From Oscillibacter sp. (GTDB lineage: Bacteria > Bacillota > Clostridia > Oscillospirales > Oscillospiraceae), in NCBI GenBank assembly GCA_022791875.1, contig JAAVZX010000002.1:1-64000 (forward strand): a stretch of 64,000 nucleotides of DNA. Direction: 5' to 3'. A program made the translations under genes and the position numbers. Within the stretch, counting starts at the first letter, position 1; the number at the start of each line of letters is the position of its first letter. Of the stretch, positions 38,140 through 47,937 are shown one piece after another. The notes under the pieces are model-generated. The model saw only the letters and a list, made by a program, of their open reading frames with translations. It ran no database searches and was not told the DNA's origin.

Positions 38140-38778
38140 ATGCAATATGGACCAGACCCAAATGCAATTCACCCGAATCCGAATATTCCCAGTGTATGCT
38201 ACATCAAAAACGTAATAACCCGCCCCACGATAGAAGTCGGTGCGTACACCTACTACGACGACCCGGAGGACTCCGAGGGCTTCGAGAAGCACGTCACCCA
38301 CCACTATGAGTTCAACGGCGACCGCCTGATCATCGGCAAATTCTGCGCCATCGGCAAAGGCGTAGAGTTCATCATGAACGGTGCGAACCACCGCATGTGC
38401 AGCGTCACCACCTACCCCTTCAACATTTTTGCCTGCGGCTGGGAGAAGTGTACGCCTACCATGGACGAGCTGCCCCTGAAAGGCGACACGGTAGTGGGAA
38501 ACGACGTCTGGTTCGGCCAGAACGTGACGGTTCTGCCCGGCGTCCACATCGGCGACGGCGCGATCATCGCGGCCAATTCCGTAGTGTCGTCGGACGTTCC
38601 CCCATACTGCATAGCAGGCGGAAACCCTTGCCGCGTCATCCGTCCGCGCTTCAATGAAGAGCTGACGGCCTGCCTGCTGGAGCTGAAATGGTGGGACTGG
38701 CCCGCCGAAAAAATATTCCGGAATCTGGAAACGCTGTGCTCCGGGGACCTGGGAAAAATTCGGGAAATACAGGAATAA
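38140..38778 (+). CDS. CatB/Vat-related xenobiotic O-acetyltransferase (left-handed beta-helix)
   Basis: VGAYTYYDDPED...GDRLIIGKFCAIGKGVEFIMNGANHRM...GDTVVGNDVWFGQNVTVLPGVHIGDGAIIAANSVV hexapeptide repeats. Confidence 0.85.
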   Translation: MQYGPDPNAIHPNPNIPSVCYIKNVITRPTIEVGAYTYYDDPEDSEGFEKHVTHHYEFNGDRLIIGKFCAIGKGVEFIMNGANHRMCSVTTYPFNIFACGWEKCTPTMDELPLKGDTVVGNDVWFGQNVTVLPGVHIGDGAIIAANSVVSSDVPPYCIAGGNPCRVIRPRFNEELTACLLELKWWDWPAEKIFRNLETLCSGDLGKIREIQE

Positions 38779-38791
38779 ACATGCAGAAGAG

Positions 38792-38830
38792 AAAAGCAGA
38801 CTGTCCGCAGTTCACGGACAGTCTGCTTTT
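38792..38830. terminator. Bidirectional terminator hairpin
   Basis: AAAAGCAGACTGTCCG-cagttca-CGGACAGTCTGCTTTT between convergent genes. Confidence 0.85.
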
Positions 38831-38859
38831 ATACCCCCCAGAACAGGCGCGGCCCGCAT

Positions 38860-40143
38860 CTAAGGAGCCTCGATCAAATCCGACTCCAACTGTGGGATTA
38901 ACAGCTCCTGATACCCGGCAAGGCCATGCTGCCTCACAATCTGCGCGGTTTCTTCCAACGGCGTTCCGGCACAATTCTGGAGAAGCGACAGACTGACATC
39001 GCTCAGACTGACATCCGACCGGCATCGTTCATAGTCCTCCGGTTCCAGGTGCCAGGGTTTCAGCAAGCCCGGATAGCGGGCGCATAACTGAGCCGCAATC
39101 GTCAACCCCTTTCCATCGAAGTCGCCGGAGTAAAACAGCTCCGTTCCGCTGGTGGCCAGCAGATCCAGGAGCCGCAGCGCCGCCACGGAAGGCTGGCCGG
39201 AGGTGCAGATCAAAGGGGAGTGAAACTGCTCGGCCCGATCGCAGAGCTGGGCAAATACCATCTCGTTTTCAACGATATAAGCCCGTCCGGAAGGACTGTG
39301 GGCGCTGCTTAAAACGGATAGGTTGACCAGAGATAGGGTACACAGCTCATGCCGCTGCCGGAGCAGGCAGTAGGCAGGATGCTCCCCTGTCTCTAAGCCA
39401 AGGACAAGCCCCGTCTGCGTGACCACGCTGGAAATGCTGTCGCACAAAATACCGTTTTCAAAATAAAGCTGGTCCCGCTGCTCCGCTTTTTTCGGAAAGT
39501 CCGTACCGGAACGAAAGGCGAGCAGGTGCAGCAGGAGTTTCCCGGCCAGGGAGCCCTCGTCCAGCGCATGGGGATCTGAGGTGGCCTCCGCGCTGAGCAC
39601 CGCCAGACGCCTCAGCGTTCCCGGCTGTTGGACCAGCCAGTCCATGCTCCGGCACGCTTGATGCAAGCTGCGCTGTGCATCCTCCGGGGCCTTTTCGACC
39701 TCCCGACGGAGCCTAGAATAACCGCCGCTCTTCTGTTCCTCCAGCGCCTGGAGCCACTGAACGCAGATTTCGCTTCGCGCATCCTTTTCCGCCTGGCGAA
39801 TCACCTCGGAAACCCGGCTTTCCAGAGCCATCCGGCACTCCTTTTTGGTCTTGATTTCAACGCCGAAATACGCTTCCAGCACATCCTTCAAAGAGATGCC
39901 CCGAAAAGGCCCCTTTTGAAGCTCGGCCTCAAACTGAACGGTTTGGAAGCGCAGAGGCGGTGAAAAGGAGCGGCCAAAAAAACTGCGGGCCGCTTCAAGC
40001 TCTTCCTCGGAGGCATCAGGCAGACACACGTTTCCCGCCGGACGGCCAGAGCGCCGGTATTTTTGCAGCAGAGCGGTCATGATCCGGTGATATCCCGGAC
40101 GGGCCCGAAAAAACTCCGCGCACTTTTGAACTTGCTCTCTCAT
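38860..40143 (-). CDS. jetD: Wadjet JetD-like (TIGR02679/DUF2399) putative nuclease
   Basis: TOPRIM-like motif ELFYSGDFDGKGLTIAAQLCARYPGLLKPWHLEPEDYERC; last gene of the jetABCD operon, ATGA overlap with jetC. Confidence 0.88.
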   Translation of the reverse strand: MREQVQKCAEFFRARPGYHRIMTALLQKYRRSGRPAGNVCLPDASEEELEAARSFFGRSFSPPLRFQTVQFEAELQKGPFRGISLKDVLEAYFGVEIKTKKECRMALESRVSEVIRQAEKDARSEICVQWLQALEEQKSGGYSRLRREVEKAPEDAQRSLHQACRSMDWLVQQPGTLRRLAVLSAEATSDPHALDEGSLAGKLLLHLLAFRSGTDFPKKAEQRDQLYFENGILCDSISSVVTQTGLVLGLETGEHPAYCLLRQRHELCTLSLVNLSVLSSAHSPSGRAYIVENEMVFAQLCDRAEQFHSPLICTSGQPSVAALRLLDLLATSGTELFYSGDFDGKGLTIAAQLCARYPGLLKPWHLEPEDYERCRSDVSLSDVSLSLLQNCAGTPLEETAQIVRQHGLAGYQELLIPQLESDLIEAP

Positions 40144-43100
40144 GACCCGGCATCCTCAAAAACTTTCTGCGCCCCGTTCCAATGGTAGTGCAGAATGGTG
40201 ACCACCTGGGCGTCAGGCGGGTGGTGCATCTCGGCAATGTCCAGATCGTCCACGCAGGCGTAGCAGCCCCACAGGACCTGGGAATTGATGATGTAATCGA
40301 AATCCAAAGTGCTCATCAGCTCAAACATGGCGCTGATATTTTGATCGTCCACCCCGGCAAAGGCCTCGTCCAGCGCCAGCAGCCTGGGGCAGGCGGCGCC
40401 GCCTTTCAGGTATTGGGCGGAAACAGAGGCAAACAAGGGCACATACATCGCCATCGCCTTTTCCCCGCCGCTGAAGCGGTTGAAGACGCGGTCGGTGAGC
40501 TCCTTTTTTCCATCGCTGGCCCGCTGGTAGAAGAGGCGGAACTCATACCAGCTCCTGTAATCCAGCACATCGCGAATGAGGTCGGCATAATTCACGAGCT
40601 TGCCCTGGAGGTGCGCGTCCTCCCGGGCCCGCTTGACTTTGCTGCGGAAATGATTGGAGACCTTTTGGCTGTCCTCCGGGGTCAGCAGAGCCCGATCCTT
40701 GTTCAGCAAAGTGACCAGATAGGCCGTGTCCAGTTCCCCGTCGCCCTCCGACTTTTTTTCCTTCCAGTCCAGACTGAATGTCAGTCCCATGGAAGTGGTG
40801 AGCGTGGCCATCAGGCCGGTCATATTTCTGGTCCACTGGCCGCTCTCCTCGATCCGGGCCCGTAAAGTGTGGCTGATGGTCTCCGTCAGAATGTTTTCAA
40901 ACAGCTCCCGATCCCGTTCCTCCAAAAGCGCGCCGGTGGTTTCAATGTCGTTTTCCAGGGACTGAATAAAGGCGTAGAGAGACAGCTCCCTGCCGCCCTT
41001 TTTCAGTGTGATAACGTAACGCTGCCGGAGCTGGCCGGACTGGCCGGGCGCGTCAAACGTCATTTTGATCTCCGGATGATAGCCGGAAAGGCTGCTTCTG
41101 TACCTCTGATAGTTGCTGGAGAGCCGCTCGCCCACTTCCGCGGAGGTGCGCCCCCGGTCGGAGGCGGAGATTTTGCTGGCCGCCTGCCGGGCGGATGCTT
41201 CCAGGCCCTGGTCCTGACCAAGATTCAGGAATCCCAGCTCCAGATCTTCCTTGAAGTACAGCTCCAGATCCTGCTCGTTGATCATGGCGTCTGTCAGGTC
41301 CTGTTTCCGGCGTTCTATTGTCTCGTCGGAATTTTTCAGCTGTTCCCTTATGCGGGTACATTCATTTTCCGCCTCGCGGTTTTCCCTGTCCTGGGTTTTT
41401 ATCTCCTGCTCCAGCTCCGCCAAACGGCGGGCCCGCGCCTGGTTTTCGGGGCGGTCCAGGAAGTCCCGCAGTTCCTGCGCGCTTGCCTGCTTGCTGGAGA
41501 GCAGCCTTTGAAGGGCGCCGTTTTCCCTCCTGCGCATATCTGCCAGGTCGCGCAGTTCGTCAATCGTGTCTTGGACACGCTGCATAGATTGAAGGGCGTC
41601 GCTCAGCCTCTGGCGGTGTTTATCCAGGGCATTCAGCGCCTCCAGATAGCCGGAAGCCGCTTCCTCGGCCTCTTCATAACCGGACACCGACCTCTCATAG
41701 GGGAGGCCGGCGCTCCGGCTGCGGCTCTCCTGGTCCAGAGCGGCCCAGACCTTCTTCGCGGCCTGTTCATCGGACACTCTGCGTTCTTTTTCCTCCTCCA
41801 GCCTTCTAAGGTCCCGGCGGGCCTGCTCCAGCAGGGCCAGTGCCTGATCAAGTTCCTCCGCCCCAGGCATGTGGGCGCGTTCCCGCTCCAAAACGGCAAG
41901 CTGTTCCATGCAGATCTTGTACTCCGCCTGAGCGGCTTCTGTCTGTTCGGATAAGGAGGCCAGCTGTTCCTCCAGCTCGCGAATCTGACGCTGGTGGTTC
42001 GCCTCCCGCGCGGCGGCGCCGATAAAACCGGCGGTTTCCCCGGCGTGGCTGTGGCCCTGGACCATGCCGCAGCGAAAGCGCCCGTCGGGCAGCAGCGCCG
42101 TCTCGGCGCTCAGATCGGATTGGGAGATTCCCCGCAGACAGGCGGCGGCTTCCTTGGGAAAGCGGCCCGCGGCGTCCGGAATCAGAGTGCTGACGGGGTC
42201 CGGGGCGGCGGGACCCGGAACCAGAAAGCGGTCCGGAAAGTCCTCCAGCAGCTCCTGAACCTCGGGCAGGCTTGCCTCCGGCACCACCAGGGCATCCAGC
42301 AGACCCGCGTCCTGGAGCTGGGCCTCCAGCAGGTCCCGGCGCTCCTGGGGCAGTCCGGGCGCGAAGTCCACCAGCTCATACAGCGGCGCACAGGGGACGC
42401 CCCGCATAGCCAGATGGGCGCGCGTGGCCTGGATTTGCTTCCCCCGGAGGGGCGGGACAGGCTCAGGCTGGTCTTTTACGCGTTTCAGCTGGCGTTCCAG
42501 CTCCATGCTTTTCGACTGCAAATCGGACAAGGTGTGTTCTGCATGAACCTTTTTATCTTGAAGGCAGGACTGGCGCTTTCGGGCACACGCGTCCAGATGG
42601 TCACGGATAGGCGTCCAGTCTGCCGGGACGCGGTAGGTGGTGAGGACGCGCCGGATTTCCAGCCAGATGTCCTGGGGAATATCCAGCTGTGTATTTTCCT
42701 CCCGCTGCCGCGTGAATGCCTCCAGCAGTTGGTCCCGCTCGTCCCGCTCCTGGGCCTGCGCGTCGCGGAAGACGATTTCAGCCTCCCGCACACGATCGGC
42801 GGCCTGATCCAGAGCCTGGCAGGCGCTGTCATATACTCCTCTGGCCTCTTCGGCCTTCCGCAGGCAGTTCAATACATCCCCAATCTGGCGTTTTCTCTGC
42901 CGCAGGGCGCTTTCAAGCGGCTGGCAGTCCGTATCCAGCTGTTCTCCCTGGAGGCCGCGGACGTACTGCTCATGCTCCTGACCCAGTTCCAGAAGTGCGT
43001 TCTGGTGATTCAGCTCCCGCAGGGACTGACGGACCGCGGCGCGGGCGTCCTCTCTGTTCGCGGTATAAGTCCGCAGCTCAACCTCCCGTTTTGCGATCCC

Positions 43101-44189
43101 GGCCTCCTGCTTTCGGAGCTGCTCTGCGGCCTGCTCCAGCTGTTCTTCCAAACGGCCGCATTCCTCCTGCGCCTGCTGGAGCTGGGCCTGCTTGGAGGAC
43201 AGATCGTCGTCCCCCATGGCCAGGCGCTGGGCCCTGGCCTGCTCCAGGCGGATGCCCGACTGCTGCTGCCGCCGGGTCTGCTCTTCAAGCTGCTGTTTCA
43301 GGCTCTGCTGATTTTCTTTCGCGTCCTGAAGCTGGTTTTGCAGACTCAGCGTCTTATTTCTTGCCTCCAAAAAATACTGACCCTTGCAGCCCAGAATGTA
43401 TTGATTATACCGGTTATATTCATTGCGGATAATTCTGGCGTCCTGGATAGCCCTCTTGTATCCCAGCAGCGTATCCTCCAGGCTGTCCATCTGCTCCATG
43501 GTGCTGACCATGGCGGAGAGGTCGTCGTCTGTCAGAACCTGGAGGGAATCGTTCAAAATGCCCTTTACCACAGTGGGGCGGAAGTCCTTTGACAGCTTAG
43601 GGGCCCGCACCAGAATCAGCAGCTGGACCAGCTGGTCATACTGCCGGATGTCCCTGAATCCAAATATCTGGGCGTTGACCATCTCTTTATATTTGGTCTG
43701 GCTCTCCGCCCAGCAGTCCTGGTTTCCAATGAGATTGCGCAGTTTCTGCTTGCTGAGGGGCAGATTCTGCTTTCCGATTTTTTCGTACAGCAAAAGGCCG
43801 TCCGCTCCAATCCTCCGCCCGTCGCACAGGCAGAAGCCCCAGAAGTCGATCCCCTTGCCCCACTGAGCCCGCATTCCCACGCCGATGGTGCGGTATTCCT
43901 CCGCGTCCGATTTCCGGAATTCCAGATACAGGTAGCCGGTGGACTCATCCCGCTCGTGATCGCCCAGGAGGTAAAACTCCATCTTACGGTCCCTGGAGCC
44001 GAAGGGGTCCAGCCGCTCCGGACGGCGGTCTCCGTCCAGAATAAAGGGGATGAAGCTCTGGGTGGTGATGGATTTCCCGGCTGCATTGTTGCCGCGCAGG
44101 AGAATGTGCCCGTCGGTCAGTAAGAACTCCTCTTGATCGTACAACCAGAAATTCAGGAACCCCAGCTTATTCATCTTCCAGCGGGTCAT
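40140..44189 (-). CDS. jetC: Wadjet JetC-like SMC-family ATPase (TIGR02680)
   Basis: MTRWKMNKLGFLNFWLYDQEEFLLTDGHILLRGNNAAGKSITTQSFIPFILDGDRRPERLDPFGSRDRK (Walker A); long coiled coil; FSGGEKAMAMYVPLFAS and LLALDEAFAGVD (signature/Walker B). Confidence 0.93.
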   Translation of the reverse strand: MTRWKMNKLGFLNFWLYDQEEFLLTDGHILLRGNNAAGKSITTQSFIPFILDGDRRPERLDPFGSRDRKMEFYLLGDHERDESTGYLYLEFRKSDAEEYRTIGVGMRAQWGKGIDFWGFCLCDGRRIGADGLLLYEKIGKQNLPLSKQKLRNLIGNQDCWAESQTKYKEMVNAQIFGFRDIRQYDQLVQLLILVRAPKLSKDFRPTVVKGILNDSLQVLTDDDLSAMVSTMEQMDSLEDTLLGYKRAIQDARIIRNEYNRYNQYILGCKGQYFLEARNKTLSLQNQLQDAKENQQSLKQQLEEQTRRQQQSGIRLEQARAQRLAMGDDDLSSKQAQLQQAQEECGRLEEQLEQAAEQLRKQEAGIAKREVELRTYTANREDARAAVRQSLRELNHQNALLELGQEHEQYVRGLQGEQLDTDCQPLESALRQRKRQIGDVLNCLRKAEEARGVYDSACQALDQAADRVREAEIVFRDAQAQERDERDQLLEAFTRQREENTQLDIPQDIWLEIRRVLTTYRVPADWTPIRDHLDACARKRQSCLQDKKVHAEHTLSDLQSKSMELERQLKRVKDQPEPVPPLRGKQIQATRAHLAMRGVPCAPLYELVDFAPGLPQERRDLLEAQLQDAGLLDALVVPEASLPEVQELLEDFPDRFLVPGPAAPDPVSTLIPDAAGRFPKEAAACLRGISQSDLSAETALLPDGRFRCGMVQGHSHAGETAGFIGAAAREANHQRQIRELEEQLASLSEQTEAAQAEYKICMEQLAVLERERAHMPGAEELDQALALLEQARRDLRRLEEEKERRVSDEQAAKKVWAALDQESRSRSAGLPYERSVSGYEEAEEAASGYLEALNALDKHRQRLSDALQSMQRVQDTIDELRDLADMRRRENGALQRLLSSKQASAQELRDFLDRPENQARARRLAELEQEIKTQDRENREAENECTRIREQLKNSDETIERRKQDLTDAMINEQDLELYFKEDLELGFLNLGQDQGLEASARQAASKISASDRGRTSAEVGERLSSNYQRYRSSLSGYHPEIKMTFDAPGQSGQLRQRYVITLKKGGRELSLYAFIQSLENDIETTGALLEERDRELFENILTETISHTLRARIEESGQWTRNMTGLMATLTTSMGLTFSLDWKEKKSEGDGELDTAYLVTLLNKDRALLTPEDSQKVSNHFRSKVKRAREDAHLQGKLVNYADLIRDVLDYRSWYEFRLFYQRASDGKKELTDRVFNRFSGGEKAMAMYVPLFASVSAQYLKGGAACPRLLALDEAFAGVDDQNISAMFELMSTLDFDYIINSQVLWGCYACVDDLDIAEMHHPPDAQVVTILHYHWNGAQKVFEDAGS

Positions 44190-45324
44190 CTTCCTCCCCC
44201 TCTCTGACTTCATTATGGAAAGAGGCGGGATAATGTCCCACCAGTTTGCCCACAGCCGGGTAGAGCAGGATATCGTCCTCCATCTCCTCGAGCAGCATCC
44301 ATTGGGCCATATAGGCCGTCAGCTCCTGGACGATGCGGTCCAGGGACATGGCGCGCAGCTGGGAGCCCCAGCCGTTTCCGCAGAGGGAGCGGCAGCGCTC
44401 CGTTTCGTAGCGGAACTCCCGGCGGCTCAGCAGAACGGTATCGTCCTCCCGGCGGAAGTAACGCCCCTGGGCGATTTCCTCCCGAAGCTGGGTACACAGC
44501 AGTAGCGCCGCGTCCGACAGGGCCCGGGTGCCGGGGTAGATCAGGCCGCAGCGATCCCCTTCGGACAGGAGAAAGAACGCGCCGTTTTTGTGGACCTGGA
44601 GCTCGCCGTCCATGGCCTTGTCCAGGCTGGCGCTGACCGTCCTGCGCTGGTTTTTGATGTATTCATAGTCGCTTCGGGTTTCGTCGGAGCAGTAAAGTCC
44701 GGGGGTTAACACAAGCTGCTGGTAGACCCGGTGCCGGCGGCTCTCCGTCTCGTCGCCCTCCCAGGAGAATGCCTCGAAGTCCTCGATGGATTGGCAGTCC
44801 ATGATGTCCCGTCCAAAATGGACCGGAAAATGGCGGGACAAGCCGGTATTTTCATAGAGCACCTCCTGGTCCCGGTTGCTGCCAAAGCCGGCGCTGTTCC
44901 CGTCGTATACCAGCACCAGCCCCGCTTCCTGGGCATACTGGAGAACTCGCACAAGAGACTTGCGGTGGAGGAACAGCGTCCAGTCCACCGGCATCACGTC
45001 CGCCAGATAACTCTCCGCCGCCTTGGTCAGAAAAGAGAGCAGAAACGGTTCCCCGTCGTCCAAATCGGCCAGGAAAAGCAGCACGGCGCACAGCAGGCAG
45101 TAGTCCATCGTTTCCTGAAACGTCGGAATCCCCATCCAGGGCATCGCTTTGGGCGGCACCTTTTCCAGCTTGATGACGGACTCGTTGACAATCAGGTTCC
45201 AGCCCAGCTGTTCATTGATGAATCTGTGATGCTCCGGAAGCGTTTTCTGTAGAAGAAAGAAAAGCTCCTTGTTTTCGGCCCGCGTGACCCAGAAGCGATC
45301 CAACAGCGCGCGGAATTCAACCAT
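44167..45324 (-). CDS. jetB: Wadjet JetB-like protein (TIGR02678/DUF2398)
   Basis: MVEFRALLDRFWVTRAENKELFFLLQKTLPEHHRFINEQLGWNLIVNESVIKLEKVPPKAMPWMGIPTFQETMDYCLLCAVLLFLADLDDGEPFLLSFL; position in operon. Confidence 0.9.
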   Translation of the reverse strand: MVEFRALLDRFWVTRAENKELFFLLQKTLPEHHRFINEQLGWNLIVNESVIKLEKVPPKAMPWMGIPTFQETMDYCLLCAVLLFLADLDDGEPFLLSFLTKAAESYLADVMPVDWTLFLHRKSLVRVLQYAQEAGLVLVYDGNSAGFGSNRDQEVLYENTGLSRHFPVHFGRDIMDCQSIEDFEAFSWEGDETESRRHRVYQQLVLTPGLYCSDETRSDYEYIKNQRRTVSASLDKAMDGELQVHKNGAFFLLSEGDRCGLIYPGTRALSDAALLLCTQLREEIAQGRYFRREDDTVLLSRREFRYETERCRSLCGNGWGSQLRAMSLDRIVQELTAYMAQWMLLEEMEDDILLYPAVGKLVGHYPASFHNEVREGEEDDPLEDE

Positions 45325-46804
45325 GGCTGGCCTCCTCAAACAATAACACACAGCTGGGCATGGTCAGAGTGCCGTCGGTACAGACAAGGCTGCATGTCTG
45401 GCCGATCCGTTTTTTCAGGGTGTAAGACTGGCCGTACTGGGTTTGCCCCCGGCCATCCGGGCTCAGGTTCGCAGCGGCGACCCAGGAGAGGAATACAGTG
45501 CGCACAGCAGGGGAGACGGGCTTGTCCAGGGAAGCCAGGTCCAAGGCTCCGTTATGGATATAGCTCAAAACCTCCTGACGGAGGGCGTTTTCCTTTTCCA
45601 GAATTTTTTTCCGCTGAGCGGCCTTTTCACTGCTTTTGTCCGCAAAGCCGGAGCGGTCCAGACGCGGTTTATAGGACCGTGTTCTGGGCTGGAGCGCGTA
45701 TTCAAAGGGCGGTTCGTCATAGGTGCTCAGGTCAATCCGCTCCGTTTCCCGGACGGCGGAAAAGGAGAAGTGCCGGGCCTGCTGGGTGCCGAACACCAGA
45801 GCGGAGAGGCGATGGGCGTCGTTTATGTCCTGGAAGCCGGCAAAGAGCGTGAGCAGATGGTTCAGCTCCGCCTTGTTGCTCACGCCCATGTTCTCCATTT
45901 GAACCAGCAGGGCGGCGTTCTGCACGGCCCTGCGGATGACCTCGTTGGTGACATGCAGTACCTGCCGGTAGGTGGGGTCTCTGCCGGTGAACCAGTCGGA
46001 CAGAGACTGCCAGACGCCCTGACACCGGGTTTTCAGCTCTTTCTTCCAATTGGGCGTCTGTTCCGACTGAGGGCGTGGGATTTCCAGCTCGCTGCGGTGG
46101 ACCAGATCTAAAATATGCTCCACCTGTTCCGGAGAAAATTTCTCCAGCTGCGCACCGATTTGTGCGGCGCTGCGCTGGAGATCCTGTATGAAGTTCTCCA
46201 GATAGCGGACCAGATTCTGCTTATAGGCGATGAAATCCACGGACTTCATCTGCATCTCCATTCCGGGGCCGTAAAAATTCCGCAGGTAATCCTGGTGATT
46301 CTGGCTCAGCCGCTGGAAGTCCTCCTGCAAATCCTGCCACCAGGTGTGAACCTCATAGAGTGACAGCCCGTCCAGCCCTTCTGCCTCGCGCAGGCTTTTC
46401 CGGATGCGGCGGAAGGGGCTTGTGGAGAGGCTGGCGGTCTGGGCGGACAGGTTTTCCAGCGTAATGGTCATTCGCTCAATCTCAATGGCCGGCTGGGACA
46501 TCATGTATTGAAACTGGCGGTTTTTGAATTCTGCGATGGTGCGGGGCTTGCGGGGGTCCTGAATGGGCGTCAGGTTCTTCCACTTAATCAGCTGCTGCAA
46601 ATCGAGGGACAGCTGATCCGGAGTGTACTGGGCGAACAGCGGCTGGCGCTGAAGGAGGGCGAGGACGGCGTCTCTGTCCATTTGGTAGTGCATTTTCTGG
46701 TGCTCCAGGTAGAAGATGCGCATAATGGTGCGGTAGACGGTGTAGTTGTCGGCTGAGAGGTATCTGGTCTCCGGAATGCTCTCCAGAAGGTCGGCTTGCA
46801 GCAT
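45317..46804 (-). CDS. jetA: Wadjet JetA-like protein (TIGR02677/DUF2397)
   Basis: ARYLSADNYTVYRTIMRIFYLEHQKMHYQMDRDAVLALL-type N-terminus; first gene of the operon. Confidence 0.9.
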   Translation of the reverse strand: MLQADLLESIPETRYLSADNYTVYRTIMRIFYLEHQKMHYQMDRDAVLALLQRQPLFAQYTPDQLSLDLQQLIKWKNLTPIQDPRKPRTIAEFKNRQFQYMMSQPAIEIERMTITLENLSAQTASLSTSPFRRIRKSLREAEGLDGLSLYEVHTWWQDLQEDFQRLSQNHQDYLRNFYGPGMEMQMKSVDFIAYKQNLVRYLENFIQDLQRSAAQIGAQLEKFSPEQVEHILDLVHRSELEIPRPQSEQTPNWKKELKTRCQGVWQSLSDWFTGRDPTYRQVLHVTNEVIRRAVQNAALLVQMENMGVSNKAELNHLLTLFAGFQDINDAHRLSALVFGTQQARHFSFSAVRETERIDLSTYDEPPFEYALQPRTRSYKPRLDRSGFADKSSEKAAQRKKILEKENALRQEVLSYIHNGALDLASLDKPVSPAVRTVFLSWVAAANLSPDGRGQTQYGQSYTLKKRIGQTCSLVCTDGTLTMPSCVLLFEEASHG

Positions 46805-46847
46805 GGTCCATGCACCTCTCTAATCTTGATGGGGATGATATGACGTA

Positions 46848-46876
46848 ATTATACTATATTGTTCAAAATTTTACAA
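46848..46876 (-). promoter_or_regulatory. Promoter of the jetABCD operon
   Basis: Minus strand TTGTAA - 17 nt - TATAAT, ~45 bp upstream of jetA in an AT-rich gap. Confidence 0.55.
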
Positions 46877-47000
46877 ATATTTTTTGGCCTGCTGTGAAAA
46901 TTTGCCTGGTGATTTTGAGATATTTGGAGTTTTCAGGGGAAGTGGTGGGGTGTGATTTGCGTTATTAAACATAATCTGTATTAAAAATTTTCCAGAATGA

Positions 47001-47047
47001 TAACCCTCCCGGGCTTCCGGTTTTCACTGAAAGCCCAAGAGGGTTAC
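47001..47047 (-). terminator. Terminator-like hairpin downstream of the MBL-fold gene
   Basis: TAACCCTC-cc-GGGCTT...AAGCCC-aa-GAGGGTTA. Confidence 0.6.
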
Positions 47048-47082
47048 AAAAACGGCCTTATCCAATTTCAATGTGACCTTGT

Positions 47083-47919
47083 TTATCTTTGAAACTTGCT
47101 TTCTTTCTCCAATTGATCCAACTCCGCCAGCTTTTCGTCCAGCTGCTGTGTCCATACGGATGGGTCAACAAATGGCGTATAGTCCTTTTTATCATTTTGA
47201 ATACGATCCGCCATGTGAATGTTTATCGGGTGGTTGGTGATGCTGATATCGACCCTTTTCTCTCTCAGTTCCAGCATCTGGGCGCGGAATGCGTCCCGCG
47301 CCGCAAAGGCGGATGCAGCGTCCGGGAAATCCTTATCGCCCATTGTGTTCATGCCCAGACCGCCATGAAGTCCAACCGTGTAAGTCTTTCCGGTTTCATC
47401 ATCGGTATCCTCAAAGAAGAAACTGGTAGTTCCGGGAGTATGGCCCGGGGTCAGAACAGGCTGAATCCGCATACCGCCCAGCTCAATGGGGCGGCTGTAA
47501 TCATAATACCGGTCCGGCGTGAAGGGAAGGCAGTAATCTATGCCGTCAGTATCATGGTATTCCGGAATGTTGGGCCAGTCCTTTTCAAGTTCACTCATGT
47601 AAACGATCGGATGACAATAGTGCTGCAAAAGCTGCATTCCGCTGAAATGATCGATATGGCAGTGGGACAGCAGACACAGCTTTACGTCCCGTTCCGGGTC
47701 ATATCCAATCTTCCGGATGGCCTCAAAAATCTGCCACATCTGGCCGTTGATGCCGGAGTCGATTATGATCAGGCCCTCCTTCGTTTCAATCAGGATTACA
47801 CCCACCCAGGTCTGGCCCACAAACCAGCTGTGGGGTGATACCCGTACAGGCCCGGTAGCGTCCTCCCAGGGGCGGCGGGCCGCTTTTTCGTACCAATCAT
47901 GCAGAGGCTGAGGCATCAT
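47083..47919 (-). CDS. MBL-fold metallo-hydrolase, B3-like architecture
   Basis: LLSHCHIDHFSGMQLL (HxHxDH), TPGHTPGTTSFFF, ISITNHPINIH. Confidence 0.85.
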   Translation of the reverse strand: MMPQPLHDWYEKAARRPWEDATGPVRVSPHSWFVGQTWVGVILIETKEGLIIIDSGINGQMWQIFEAIRKIGYDPERDVKLCLLSHCHIDHFSGMQLLQHYCHPIVYMSELEKDWPNIPEYHDTDGIDYCLPFTPDRYYDYSRPIELGGMRIQPVLTPGHTPGTTSFFFEDTDDETGKTYTVGLHGGLGMNTMGDKDFPDAASAFAARDAFRAQMLELREKRVDISITNHPINIHMADRIQNDKKDYTPFVDPSVWTQQLDEKLAELDQLEKESKFQR

Positions 47920-47937
47920 GGTTCAACACGCTCCTTT

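Noticed and set aside
38140-38778. Streptogramin (Vat) or chloramphenicol (CatB) resistance gene
   Set aside because: The family is right but many chromosomal members are not resistance genes; kept only as a CatB/Vat-related acetyltransferase.
41994-43592. 532-aa plus-strand ORF inside jetC
   Set aside because: Antisense of the SMC-like coiled-coil gene; no domain.
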